This document shows, in pieces, positions 29,824-37,480 of a DNA stretch of 38,341 bases. The stretch covers positions 35,365-73,705 of the forward strand of contig NZ_JWIO01000025.1 of the NCBI RefSeq assembly GCF_001017755.1, in the 5' to 3' direction. The DNA is from Protofrankia coriariae (GTDB lineage: Bacteria > Actinomycetota > Actinomycetes > Frankiales > Frankiaceae). Positions within the stretch are counted from its first letter, which is position 1; each line of letters opens with the position of its first letter. The notes under the pieces were generated by a model, which worked only from the letters and a program-made list of their open reading frames with translations, ran no database searches and was not told the origin of the DNA. Both the position numbers and the translations under genes were made by a program.

Positions 29824-31962
29824 TCAGTATGGCCTGCCAGCGCGGTATGGCAGCGGGCCGGGAGGATAGCTCGGCGGAGGCGGCTGCCATGGCCCCGGAA
29901 CAACCCGCGGACCCCGCAGCGTCCCGAGAGCCGCCAGGACCGCAATTGCTCCGAAGGCGGCGAGATGGATGCCCGACAGATCCAGGATGGTCTCACCAAG
30001 ACGTATCACGACATCGCCGTTTCCCCAGGCCAGCACGACATGCCGTAGCAGCGCCACCGCAATAGCCACTCTGGCCGCGAACAGGAAGAGCCGGTCCGAC
30101 CAACGATCGCCGAGAAGACCGAGAGCCAACAGTCCGATCAGCACCGCAAAATTGTCGACCGCATAAACGTAGAGGTCCGGATGAAACATCTCGAACGCGC
30201 AGAGTCCGACCACAATCACCGCGGTGAAGAGCGTGACGCTGCGGGGCTGCGCGAACAACGTGGCGAGAAACAGCACGCCACCGATCACAGACGTTCCGAC
30301 CAGGCTCGGCTGCTCGGCGAGGACGTAGGCCTTCCAACGCAGCTCCGCGGAGACGAACACGGCGATGCCCATACCACCGACGAGCAGGCAGAAGACGGCC
30401 CACCGGCCGAAGGTCCAGCCGGCGGTCCAGCCCCGCCAGCCCAGAACGACGACCAGGGCCGCGGCGGCGCCCGTTACGATCAACCATCCGCCGACATCGG
30501 GCGAGGAGCCGAACTCCTCCTGGGCGAAGCTGAGCTCCGCGATCGACATGACGGACAGACCGACCACACACCCGGCCGCGAAATCACGCCAGGCGCCCCA
30601 GCGGTTTCCGACCACCAGACCGGCAAGCATCACCGGCAGCGCAAGGAACGCCACCGTGAGCTCCCCGAAAACGTCCCATATGTCGTAACCACCGATAATC
30701 GTCGGTGTCCGCGCGGTGCTGGCCCGCGAGATCAGAGGGATGGCCGTAAGCACAGCCGCTGCCAGCAGAACCGCCAGAACTGGTACCGGCATGGGCGACG
30801 AACGGCCGAACCGTCCCTGCTGGGGTGGCCCGGGCGGGGTGAGGATCCCGTGCCGGTCCGCTGCGGACGGCGGAGGCTGCGATGGGGGCTGCGCATCCCG
30901 GAGACCGCCCTGGACGGGCTGCTCCTCGGCCTCCCACGGTGGGAGCGGAGGTCCGACCCGAGTGCGGCCCGTTTCAGGCGGTGGCGGTGGCGTCTGCCAC
31001 CCCGGCCAGCCGGGTTCCTGACCTCGGCCAGCGGATGGCTGAGGCGGCCCGAACGGACCACCTGCCAACGCGTCATCCAGGCCAAGGCCGCCGCGAGAGA
31101 CACGGGTGGCGACCCGTTCGGCATCTGTGACGCCGTATATCTGCCGTCCGGTGAGGCTGGCCACCGCATCCACGGCGGCGCAACGCTGGGCCGGCGATTT
31201 CGCCAGCGCCCGGGCGACCACGGAGGCGAACGGCTCCGGAACTCCTTCGAGATCAGGAGCGTCTCCCAGGACCCGGGCCATCGACGCCGCCGGCGTCGCT
31301 GCCGCGAACGGATGCCGGCCCGTCGCAGCGAACGCGACGCAGGCACCCCAGGCGAAGATGTCGGCGGCAGGCCCGGCCCGCTCTCCGGAAAGCTGCTCGG
31401 GAGCCATCCAGGCAACGGTCCCGATACTGAAGCCGGTTCTCGTGTTCATGGTGGCGTCCGAGAGTCGGGCGATACCGAAATCGATGACCTTCGGCCCGTC
31501 CCAGTCCATGATGATGTTCGCAGGTTTGAGATCGCGATGCACCACACCAGCCGCGTGGATGACGACCAGTGCCTCGGCAAGACCAACGGCAAGGCTCATC
31601 AATGTCGGGCCGTCCAGACGGCCACGACGGCGTACCGCGTCCGCCAGGCTCACCCCGTCGACGTAGGCGGTCGCCATCCAGGGGCGGGGGGCGTCCACGT
31701 CAGCGTCGAGGACCTCGGCCACGAAAGCGCCACGAACCCGCCGAGCAGCGGTGACCTCCTGACGGAAACGAGCTCGGAATTCGGGATCAGCCGCCACGTT
31801 CAGATGCGGAAGCTTGATCGCGACAGGCGTGTCGTCCGGAGCGAAAGCCTGATAGACGACTCCCATACCGCCTTCGCCGAGACGGCCGTACAGCCGGTAG
31901 GGCCCGACGGAACGCGGATCGTCAGCAGCCAGTGGCGCCAGCACCGGCTCCCCTCTCGCCAA
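29824..31962 (-). CDS. Transmembrane Ser/Thr protein kinase (PknB-like)
   Basis: 712 aa if the TTG at 31962 is used; GTG 31944 is an alternative. Cytoplasmic kinase domain (~20-275): glycine loop GEGGMGVVYQAF, Lys50 in VAIKLPH, HRDLKPAN with Asp144, DFGIARL at 161-167 and a substrate region with MAPEQL. A Pro-rich linker (~300-390) leads to a domain of about ten hydrophobic helices (LAVLLAAAVLTAIPLI onward), in place of the PASTA domains of PknB. The membrane part is unusual and may be a sensor. It probably phosphorylates local targets; the FHA-like region of the EccC-like protein is a conceivable partner but is degenerate. Ends in a Pro-rich tail. Confidence 0.87.
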   Translation of the reverse strand: MARGEPVLAPLAADDPRSVGPYRLYGRLGEGGMGVVYQAFAPDDTPVAIKLPHLNVAADPEFRARFRQEVTAARRVRGAFVAEVLDADVDAPRPWMATAYVDGVSLADAVRRRGRLDGPTLMSLAVGLAEALVVIHAAGVVHRDLKPANIIMDWDGPKVIDFGIARLSDATMNTRTGFSIGTVAWMAPEQLSGERAGPAADIFAWGACVAFAATGRHPFAAATPAASMARVLGDAPDLEGVPEPFASVVARALAKSPAQRCAAVDAVASLTGRQIYGVTDAERVATRVSRGGLGLDDALAGGPFGPPQPSAGRGQEPGWPGWQTPPPPPETGRTRVGPPLPPWEAEEQPVQGGLRDAQPPSQPPPSAADRHGILTPPGPPQQGRFGRSSPMPVPVLAVLLAAAVLTAIPLISRASTARTPTIIGGYDIWDVFGELTVAFLALPVMLAGLVVGNRWGAWRDFAAGCVVGLSVMSIAELSFAQEEFGSSPDVGGWLIVTGAAAALVVVLGWRGWTAGWTFGRWAVFCLLVGGMGIAVFVSAELRWKAYVLAEQPSLVGTSVIGGVLFLATLFAQPRSVTLFTAVIVVGLCAFEMFHPDLYVYAVDNFAVLIGLLALGLLGDRWSDRLFLFAARVAIAVALLRHVVLAWGNGDVVIRLGETILDLSGIHLAAFGAIAVLAALGTLRGPRVVPGPWQPPPPSYPPGPLPYRAGRPY

Positions 31963-32067
31963 CCCCCATCACGAGCGGAGAGTACCCGACCGGACCAGCC
32001 CGACCTGCCTTCCAGTCAAAAATCAGCCAGGTATCCACCGGCCGTCAACACGTCCGCGACAGGGCCA

Positions 32068-33765
32068 TCACCGAGACCGGACGGGCGGAACGGACAAAGC
32101 AGGCGCGAGGATCGCCACCGTTGCGGCGAGAACAACCACAACGATCATGGCGGCGCGCAGGCTGATCATTTCCGCAAGCCCTCCGACGATCGGTGGGCCT
32201 ATCAACCAGCCGACATATCCAAAGCTCATGACCCTGGCAACAGTGGCGCCAGCGGACGGAGACGGAGCGGAAGCACGAGTTCCAAGTCGTCCCGCCGCCG
32301 ATATCGTCGACGGGACGACGCATGCCATTCCGACACCAATGATGCCAAAACCTATGATCCCGCCAAAAATACCGATACTGGTACCGGCGACGGCCAGTGC
32401 GGAGAGGAACACGACACTCGTGATCCCGGCCGAAACCCGGACCAGGCGGGCGGCTCCGACAGCGACCGTCACCCTGTCACCCGCCAGTCGCCCGACCAGC
32501 ATCGTCCCGGTGAACAGAACGAAGCCGATGCCCGCGACATCCGCGGACGCACCCGTCACATCCCGCAGGTAGAGAGCACTCCAGTCCGCGGCCACACCCT
32601 CACACAGGAAACTCGACAGGCAGATGAAACAGAGCGTGCCAAGTGGACGACCAGCACCACGACGGATGTTCAAACCACGTTGAAAACCACGGGAACACCG
32701 CGATCCAGGCGAATCGGACGCCACCCTGGGCGTCCTGCCCGCGGTCGCGCCGGCCGCTCCGGATCCCTCGGTTTTCTCGGCGTCCCTGCTCTCGTCGGCC
32801 CCCTTCTCGAAATCCTCGTTCTTCTTGGCCGGCTGGTTTTTCTCACGCTCCTCGACATCATCGAGAAAAGAGACCGGAGCCGACACGGGAAATACCGGAC
32901 AGTCACAATCGCGAATTGGCATCGCGGGCTCGGCCATTATGACGTCGACAGCCGCATCCGTAGCATTTCCGGCGTTCCAGCCGGTCGTGTCACCGACAGC
33001 CCTGTCGCTGACAGCGACATCTGTGCCTGCTATGTCACCGATACCCACGACGCCGGCGGTATTTCCCCTCTCTACCGAACTCCCCGTATCCATGCTCCTC
33101 GTATCCATGCTCCCCATGTCCATCACGGACGTGTGACGCGCGCTCAGCATGTCGCCAGGAGCGGACGCGTCGCGCGGCAACATCATCAGGGTTGACGGAA
33201 GGCCGATAGCGAGTCCGAGCACGCCGACGCCAGCAAGCTGCCAGCCGAGCGACGTCTCCATGGCTGCTCCTGCCGCCCCCAGAGCGGCTCCGACAAGCGC
33301 ACCAGCCGTCCACGCCGCGTGCAGCCCCGACATGATCGGACGCCCGTAGCGTCGTTCCACCTCGGTGGCCTGAGCGTTGACCGCGACGTCGAGCCCACTG
33401 CCGCTGGCCCCCCAGAACGCGAGCAGCACAAACAGCATGGGCAGGCTGCCAGCACCAGCGATGAGTACCCCGGCGGCGCAGTACACGACAAGGCTGACCC
33501 GGATCACAGGAATACTGCCGACACGCCCGACGAGAAGACCAATGGCCCACATGATCAGAACTGCGCCGGCCGGCGCTCCAAGTAACGCCAACCCAAGCTC
33601 GCCCTCACTCAGCGCAAGCGACGCTTTCACTTCAGGGATACGAGGAACCCAGGCCGCGAAGACAAAGGCGTGAACGAAAAGGCCGGCCGCTGTTGCGACC
33701 CGAGCCGCCCGGGGCAGGACGCCGCCCGGTGGTGACATCTCTGGTAACGGCTGTCCAGACACCAC
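32068..33765 (-). CDS. MFS transporter with a long central loop
   Basis: 565 aa. The N-terminal six helices (ATAAGLFVHAFVFAAWVPRI, ALLGAPAGAVLIMWAIGLLV) and C-terminal six (LCFICLSSFLCEGVAADWSA, VLFTGTMLVGRLAGDRVTVA) are those of the YbjJ/FucP-like MFS group, with the GLHAAWTAGALVGAALGA helix. The loop between them is about 160 residues instead of 30-60, charged and repetitive (MDMGSMDTRSMDTG; KKNEDFEKGADESRDAEKTE), and encoded in part by tandem CGTATCCATGCTCC units. Substrate unknown. The ATG at 33765 was chosen as the longest sensible start. Confidence 0.83.
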   Translation of the reverse strand: MVSGQPLPEMSPPGGVLPRAARVATAAGLFVHAFVFAAWVPRIPEVKASLALSEGELGLALLGAPAGAVLIMWAIGLLVGRVGSIPVIRVSLVVYCAAGVLIAGAGSLPMLFVLLAFWGASGSGLDVAVNAQATEVERRYGRPIMSGLHAAWTAGALVGAALGAAGAAMETSLGWQLAGVGVLGLAIGLPSTLMMLPRDASAPGDMLSARHTSVMDMGSMDTRSMDTGSSVERGNTAGVVGIGDIAGTDVAVSDRAVGDTTGWNAGNATDAAVDVIMAEPAMPIRDCDCPVFPVSAPVSFLDDVEEREKNQPAKKNEDFEKGADESRDAEKTEGSGAAGATAGRTPRVASDSPGSRCSRGFQRGLNIRRGAGRPLGTLCFICLSSFLCEGVAADWSALYLRDVTGASADVAGIGFVLFTGTMLVGRLAGDRVTVAVGAARLVRVSAGITSVVFLSALAVAGTSIGIFGGIIGFGIIGVGMACVVPSTISAAGRLGTRASAPSPSAGATVARVMSFGYVGWLIGPPIVGGLAEMISLRAAMIVVVVLAATVAILAPALSVPPVRSR

Positions 33766-33910
33766 AGGAAGCGTACCTTCCGATTCCTGCCTGTCCGGCC
33801 GGAGCGCAACAGCCCTTCATGATCCATATATCGACAGCCCGTTGCCGCCCCGCAGCATTTTCGCGCCGACAACCCGCTCTCCACCGAAGCCGTCGAGGCA
33901 AACTTGATGG

Positions 33911-34426
33911 ATGAGGCTCGTCCTGCTGGCCGACACGCACGTGCCGGCGCGTGCCCGAGACCTACCGGCCCCGGTGTGGGCAGCGGTCGACGACGTGGAC
34001 ATAGTGGTCCATTCCGGCGACTGGATCGACGTGGCCCTGGTGGAGCAGCTTCGGGCCAGGGCTCCGCACCTGATCGGCTGCTTCGGCAACAACGATGGAC
34101 CCGAGATCCGCAAGCTGCTACCGGAGGTGGCACGTGCCGATCTCGACGGGGTCCGGACTGTGGTCGTGCACGAGACCGGAACAGCCACCAACCGGAACCA
34201 GCGGATCAGCCTCCGCTACCCCGACGCCGACCTGGTCGTCTTCGGCCACTCGCACATCCCCTGGGACGCCACGGTCGAACGGCCGGACGGCGGCGGACCA
34301 GTCCGGCTGCTCAACCCCGGCTCCCCGACGGACCGCCGCCGCCAGCCACACCACACGTTCATGACGGCGTCGATCACCAACGGCCACCTGGACGACGTCG
34401 TGCTGCACCAGCTACCGCCGCACTGA
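33911..34426 (+). CDS. YfcE/MJ0936-type metallophosphoesterase
   Basis: 171 aa. The calcineurin-like metal site is complete: D-x-H (Asp8, His10 in LLADTHVP), HSGDWID, GNNDGPE, then the His-rich VFGHSHIPW. Length fits the single-domain YfcE family, which hydrolyses phosphodiesters and needs Mn2+ or similar metals; the substrate in actinobacteria is not known. The ATG start has only a weak upstream site. It stands immediately before tRNA-Arg and is the last host protein gene in the window. Confidence 0.88.
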   Translation: MRLVLLADTHVPARARDLPAPVWAAVDDVDIVVHSGDWIDVALVEQLRARAPHLIGCFGNNDGPEIRKLLPEVARADLDGVRTVVVHETGTATNRNQRISLRYPDADLVVFGHSHIPWDATVERPDGGGPVRLLNPGSPTDRRRQPHHTFMTASITNGHLDDVVLHQLPPH

Positions 34427-34432
34427 CGCCCG

Positions 34433-34460
34433 TTCGGAGATCGCGGGCCGATGCTGTACT
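34433..34460 (+). promoter_or_regulatory. Possible tRNA-Arg promoter
   Basis: TTCGGA (34433-34438) and TGTACT (34455-34460), spaced 16 bp, end 34 bp before the tRNA. A moderate match only. Confidence 0.35.
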
Positions 34461-34494
34461 CTTGCTCAGTCGGTCCGCCACGGTGGCCCGACAG

Positions 34495-34567
34495 GCGCTC
34501 GTAGCTCAACGGATAGAGCACTTGACTACGGATCAAGAGGTTGGGGGTTCGAGTCCCTCCGAGCGCA
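34495..34567 (+). tRNA. tRNA-Arg (anticodon ACG)
   Basis: 73 nt. Acceptor stem GCGCTCG/CGAGCGC, discriminator A, D-arm GCTCAACGGATAGAGC, anticodon arm CTTGACTACGGATCAAG with ACG, T-arm GGGGGTTCGAGTCCCTC. CCA is not encoded. It is the probable attachment site of element 2. Confidence 0.97.
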
Positions 34568-34584
34568 CGCTGGTTGAGGCAGGT

Positions 34585-34630
34585 CAGAGCCCCGCAGCCG
34601 ATCACACGGCGCGGGGCTCTGGTCTTTTTT
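34585..34630 (+). terminator. Strong terminator after tRNA-Arg
   Basis: CAGAGCCCCGC and GCGGGGCTCTG form an 11-bp perfect stem, followed by GTCTTTTTT. This is the most canonical factor-independent terminator in the window. It lies between the tRNA and the integrase and could also protect the tRNA from read-through. Confidence 0.85.
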
Positions 34631-34638
34631 GATCTCTA

Positions 34639-34661
34639 GTACTGCAGTTTGTACTGCAATT
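34639..34661 (+). repeat. Paired GTACTGCA repeats next to the integrase end
   Basis: GTACTGCAGTT (34639-34649) and GTACTGCAATT (34651-34661) are direct repeats, 10 of 11 identical, placed one helical turn apart just outside the integrase stop. The spacing suits integrase arm-type binding sites. Confidence 0.45.
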
Positions 34662-34669
34662 GGAAACGA

Positions 34670-36094
34670 TCAGCTCTCAGACACTCCGACACCACCCGCA
34701 TCATCGTCACTTTCCGTAGCATCCGGCCGGGTGGGCGGGAACAGCCGGTCAAGGATGGTATCCATGCTCGCCGCCGTCCCACGCCGGACGTCTTCGAGGA
34801 CATCGATGTAAATGTCCGCCGTGGTGGCAATGCGCGTGTGGCGGAGCAACGCCCGGATCTCGTTGAGGTCCACTCCGGCACGGAAAAGGAGCGTGGCCGA
34901 TGTGTGCCTGAGATCATGAACACGAGTCCGGCGGACGCCCGCATCCGCACAGACCTTGTCCCACCAGCGGTTGACGTTCCGCGGCTGGATCCCGCGGCCG
35001 GTGGCCGTGGTGAACACCAGGCCGTCATCGTGCCAGACCTTCGCCGCCTCTTTCGCCGCGCTCTGCCGCGCCTTGTGCTCGCGGAGCACGACAACGACCA
35101 TCTCCGGCAGAGCAAGGGTCGCCTTCGACCCCTTGGTCTTCAACTGGTCATCCTCGACCAGCTCCCACCGCTTCCGGCCCGTGTCCGGATCGACGCCGAC
35201 AAGGCGCCGCCGCTGCTTGCGGCGAATCTGGACCGTGCCCGCGTCCAGATCGACGACATCCCAGCGCAGCCCGAGCGCCTCCCCCTTGCGCAGGCCCAGC
35301 GCCAACATGATCATCCACAGCGCGGCGAGCCGATCGACGAGCGCCACCGCCAGCACCCGGCCCGCTTCCGCCTCGGTCAGCGCCCGTACCGGCGCATCGT
35401 CCTTGCGCGGCGGCTGGACCAGGTCCGCGACGTTACGGACCAACAGTTCCTCCCGGACGGCATCCTTCAACGCCAGCCGCAGGATCGTCAGCAGGTAACG
35501 AACGCTGCGCGCCGACAGCGGTTTGATCGGCTTCGGTTCAGGGGTCTGAACCCGCTTCGGCTTTCCAGGCTTGCGCCCACGTGGTCGCTGTGGCCGATCG
35601 GTCCCGACAACCTGCTTCTGCGCTTCCTTCTCCGCGGCCCGGCGTGCCTTCTCCTCCTCCCGCCGCCGACGAGCGGCGACACCGGCCGCGGACGGTTCAG
35701 TGAGCTTCGCCGTCATCCACTGCCGGACATGCGCTGTCGACAGCTTCCGCAGTTCGTGACGGCCCAGTACCGGGATGATGTGGAGCCGGACGAGCAGCTC
35801 ATACGATTCAGCGGTTGATTCCGCCAATGTGCCCGCCACCACCCGGGAGGGCAGCACCACCGTTACCCATTGTTCGAGGTACTCCCCGACCGTCATCCGG
35901 GTGGTGACCACCGGCACGCCGTCATCAATAGCCCGGCGCACCTTCTTGATTTCATCGAGGACAGCGTCTCTCGTCCTGCCGTAGACGGTCTTGCGCGTGC
36001 CGTCCGGCATGCTGACCTGACCGGCCCAGCCGTTGCGGTACCGGTACGCCGACCCCTCGTTGTTCCCTCTCCGGCTTCCCTTCCCTGCGGCCAT
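34670..36094 (-). CDS. Tyrosine integrase of element 2
   Basis: 474 aa. It opens with the NNEGSAYRYRNGWAGQVSMP AP2-like arm domain, then a SAM-like core-binding domain containing a long basic, charged insert (ARRRREEEKARRAAEKEAQK near 137-160). Catalytic residues: Arg in LALGLRKGEALGL, HDLRHTSAT, LLRHTRIATT (His in the LGH position is kept) and Tyr in ADIYIDVL. The ATG overlaps the stop of the upstream 70-aa gene (ATGA). It should integrate the element into tRNA-Arg. It is only distantly related to the element 1 integrase. Confidence 0.93.
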   Translation of the reverse strand: MAAGKGSRRGNNEGSAYRYRNGWAGQVSMPDGTRKTVYGRTRDAVLDEIKKVRRAIDDGVPVVTTRMTVGEYLEQWVTVVLPSRVVAGTLAESTAESYELLVRLHIIPVLGRHELRKLSTAHVRQWMTAKLTEPSAAGVAARRRREEEKARRAAEKEAQKQVVGTDRPQRPRGRKPGKPKRVQTPEPKPIKPLSARSVRYLLTILRLALKDAVREELLVRNVADLVQPPRKDDAPVRALTEAEAGRVLAVALVDRLAALWMIMLALGLRKGEALGLRWDVVDLDAGTVQIRRKQRRRLVGVDPDTGRKRWELVEDDQLKTKGSKATLALPEMVVVVLREHKARQSAAKEAAKVWHDDGLVFTTATGRGIQPRNVNRWWDKVCADAGVRRTRVHDLRHTSATLLFRAGVDLNEIRALLRHTRIATTADIYIDVLEDVRRGTAASMDTILDRLFPPTRPDATESDDDAGGVGVSES

Positions 36095-36306
36095 CAGGCA
36101 CCGTCCAACGGGTTGCCGTCCGGCCAGGCGATCCGGTCACACCACGGGCAGCCGTACCGGCTGTCGCCCATGTCGCAGGCGAACACCTCGTGCCCGGTCG
36201 AGTCCTCGAACCAGCGGCCCTGACCACGGTTGGCGCGGTCGAGATGCTCATGCAGAGCTGCGATCACGGACACCGTCCGCGGTCCGTCGTCGGGTTCAGG
36301 CAACAC
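36094..36306 (-). CDS. Small hypothetical protein upstream of the integrase
   Basis: 70 aa, GTG start with AAGGAG 9-10 bp upstream, stop overlapping the integrase ATG. The C-terminal part has FACDMGDSRYGCPWCDRIAW, with a CPWC zinc-knuckle-like motif. Small proteins of this kind often precede integrases in actinomycete elements. Function unknown. Confidence 0.7.
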   Translation of the reverse strand: MLPEPDDGPRTVSVIAALHEHLDRANRGQGRWFEDSTGHEVFACDMGDSRYGCPWCDRIAWPDGNPLDGA

Positions 36307-36595
36307 GAAAGATCACTCCTTGCCGGAAAACGAAACAGAGAAGAAAAGAAAGGACACGGAAGAAGCGCTAGAAAACGCCGTGTATTCACGTCCCGTGGCG
36401 TAGATGGCCCGTTCCTCTGGGCGTGGGAGGGTCTGCCGGGGAACCGGCCGCGTCCAGGGCGCTACGCGTCACTATCCAGGGCGCTGACGCGTCACTACGT
36501 GATCGGCTACGCCGACCCTGGACCCGTCCGGCTCCCCGACAGGAAAGACGCCTACCAGAGGAACAGGAAAGAAATGGGGAAAAGAACCGCGCGGG
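36307..36595. other. Gene-free stretch with paired repeats
   Basis: 289 bp. TCCAGGGCGCT(-/G)ACGCGTCACTA occurs twice in tandem, 36453-36474 and 36475-36497 (the second has one extra G), and the inverse CCCTGGA follows near 36526-36532. These could be iterons or regulator sites. No gene is supported. Confidence 0.55.
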
Positions 36596-36880
36596 TCAGC
36601 GCATGGCCGGAATAACCGGCGGGTTCCCGATTCCCTTTGGCAGCAGCGCCGGTGATCCGGGAATCATCCGGAAGATCAGGATAATGTCCACGTCCCCGAG
36701 AGCTTCGGTGAACACGGTGTCCACCGGCAGCGCGACGAGCGCCGAGCTCACGTCGACCGGGTCTGCGCCCGGCCGGACGGTTACTTCCCAGTCGCCAGTG
36801 TGAGACCGCCGAACGGTCACGAACGGCGGTTGGCCGGACGGGGTGCGCCATGGGCCGTGGGCAGGCGGAATGATGGGCAT
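36596..36880 (-). CDS. Small hypothetical protein, homologous to one in element 1
   Basis: 94 aa, ATG with AAGGGAG 7-8 bp upstream. VTVRPGADPVDVSSALVALP and DTVFTEALGDVDIILIFRM align with the C-terminal half of the 106-aa protein at 10200-10520. Its leader carries the same two-tier hairpin as the element 1 operon at 14501. The N-terminal third is Pro-rich. Function unknown, possibly element maintenance. Confidence 0.8.
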   Translation of the reverse strand: MPIIPPAHGPWRTPSGQPPFVTVRRSHTGDWEVTVRPGADPVDVSSALVALPVDTVFTEALGDVDIILIFRMIPGSPALLPKGIGNPPVIPAMR

Positions 36881-36916
36881 GGGTCTCGCTCCCTTGACGT
36901 GAAGGGTCGGGATCAA

Positions 36917-36951
36917 GGTCCCGGTGTGGTGTTCCCGCACCCACCGGGACC
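36917..36951 (-). promoter_or_regulatory. Two-tier leader hairpin (copy in element 2)
   Basis: The outer stem GGTCCCGGTG/CACCGGGACC (10 bp, perfect), a 1-nt bulge, inner stem GGTG/CACC and hexaloop TTCCCG (plus-strand letters). It lies 36 nt before the start of the leftward gene, as in 14539-14573, with the same flank GGATCAAGG on the left and CGTCCT on the right. The outer-stem changes are compensated. Confidence 0.75.
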
Positions 36952-36960
36952 GCCGTCCTC

Positions 36961-37014
36961 TTGACGGTTGCCTAGCTCGCGTCGAGTCTGCGGGATGAAC
37001 TAGGCAACCGTCAA
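36961..37014. promoter_or_regulatory. 15-bp inverted-repeat operator
   Basis: TTGACGGTTGCCTAG (36961-36975) and its perfect complement CTAGGCAACCGTCAA (37000-37014), 24 bp apart. Each arm has a TTGACG -35-like hexamer. It lies between the leftward 94-aa gene and the rightward HTH gene at 37028. The best evidence that the small HTH proteins have their own operators. Confidence 0.7.
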
Positions 37015-37027
37015 GTAATCTTCTGTC

Positions 37028-37225
37028 GTGCATCACCTCATGGGCGCCGCGGAGATCGGAAAACGACTCGGGATCAGCCGTCAGCGCGTGAGCCAGCTTG
37101 CGCAGGACCCGACGTTCCCGAAGCCCGTTGCCGAACTCGCCGCCGGCCGGATCTGGGAAACCGCGGACATCGAGCGCTGGATTGCCGAACACCGACCCGA
37201 CACGACCGGCGACGACCGCGAGTGA
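37028..37225 (+). CDS. Small AlpA/MerR-like HTH protein (cassette regulator 3)
   Basis: 65 aa, GTG 37028 or ATG 37040. Winged helix with MGAAEIGKRLGISRQRVSQL, FPKPVAELAAGRIWE and DIERWIAEHRPD; paralogue of the proteins at 10695 and 14633. TAATCT (37015-37020), a good -10, is 7 bp before the GTG, so the mRNA is probably leaderless. It likely binds the adjacent inverted repeat. Confidence 0.88.
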   Translation: MHHLMGAAEIGKRLGISRQRVSQLAQDPTFPKPVAELAAGRIWETADIERWIAEHRPDTTGDDRE

Positions 37226-37253
37226 CCGCGGTGGAGCCCGCGCCGTCACTGAC

Positions 37254-37448
37254 TCACGCTGCTTTCTCATCGCCATCACGCCCGCGAAGCCGATCAACAT
37301 AGGTGACGAGCGCCGCCCGCGGTATCCGCCGCGACCGGTCGATCAACACAGAGTCGATCAACCCCGCCTTCATCAACTGATAGAGCTTCGCGCGGCTCAC
37401 CCGCAGCTCAGCCGCCGCCTCGGCCGGGGTGAGAAGAAGCTTGTGCAC
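37254..37448 (-). CDS. xis: Excisionase-like HTH protein (Xis)
   Basis: 64 aa from GTG 37448 (GAGAGGA upstream). The sequence LLTPAEAAAELRVSRAKLYQ, LMKAGLIDSVLIDRSRRIPR, AALVTYVDRL is the standard HTH_17 excisionase found beside Rep in actinomycete integrative elements. It follows Rep by 32 bp and would help the integrase excise the element. Confidence 0.88.
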   Translation of the reverse strand: MHKLLLTPAEAAAELRVSRAKLYQLMKAGLIDSVLIDRSRRIPRAALVTYVDRLRGRDGDEKAA

Positions 37449-37480
37449 GGTTCCTCTCCGGTAGTCGTCAGATCGAGGAC

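Noticed and set aside
30181-33195. A 1004-codon open frame on the plus strand
   Set aside because: It lies antisense to the kinase and MFS genes, has no recognisable domain, and its Arg/Gly/His-rich composition is typical of shadow frames in high-GC DNA.
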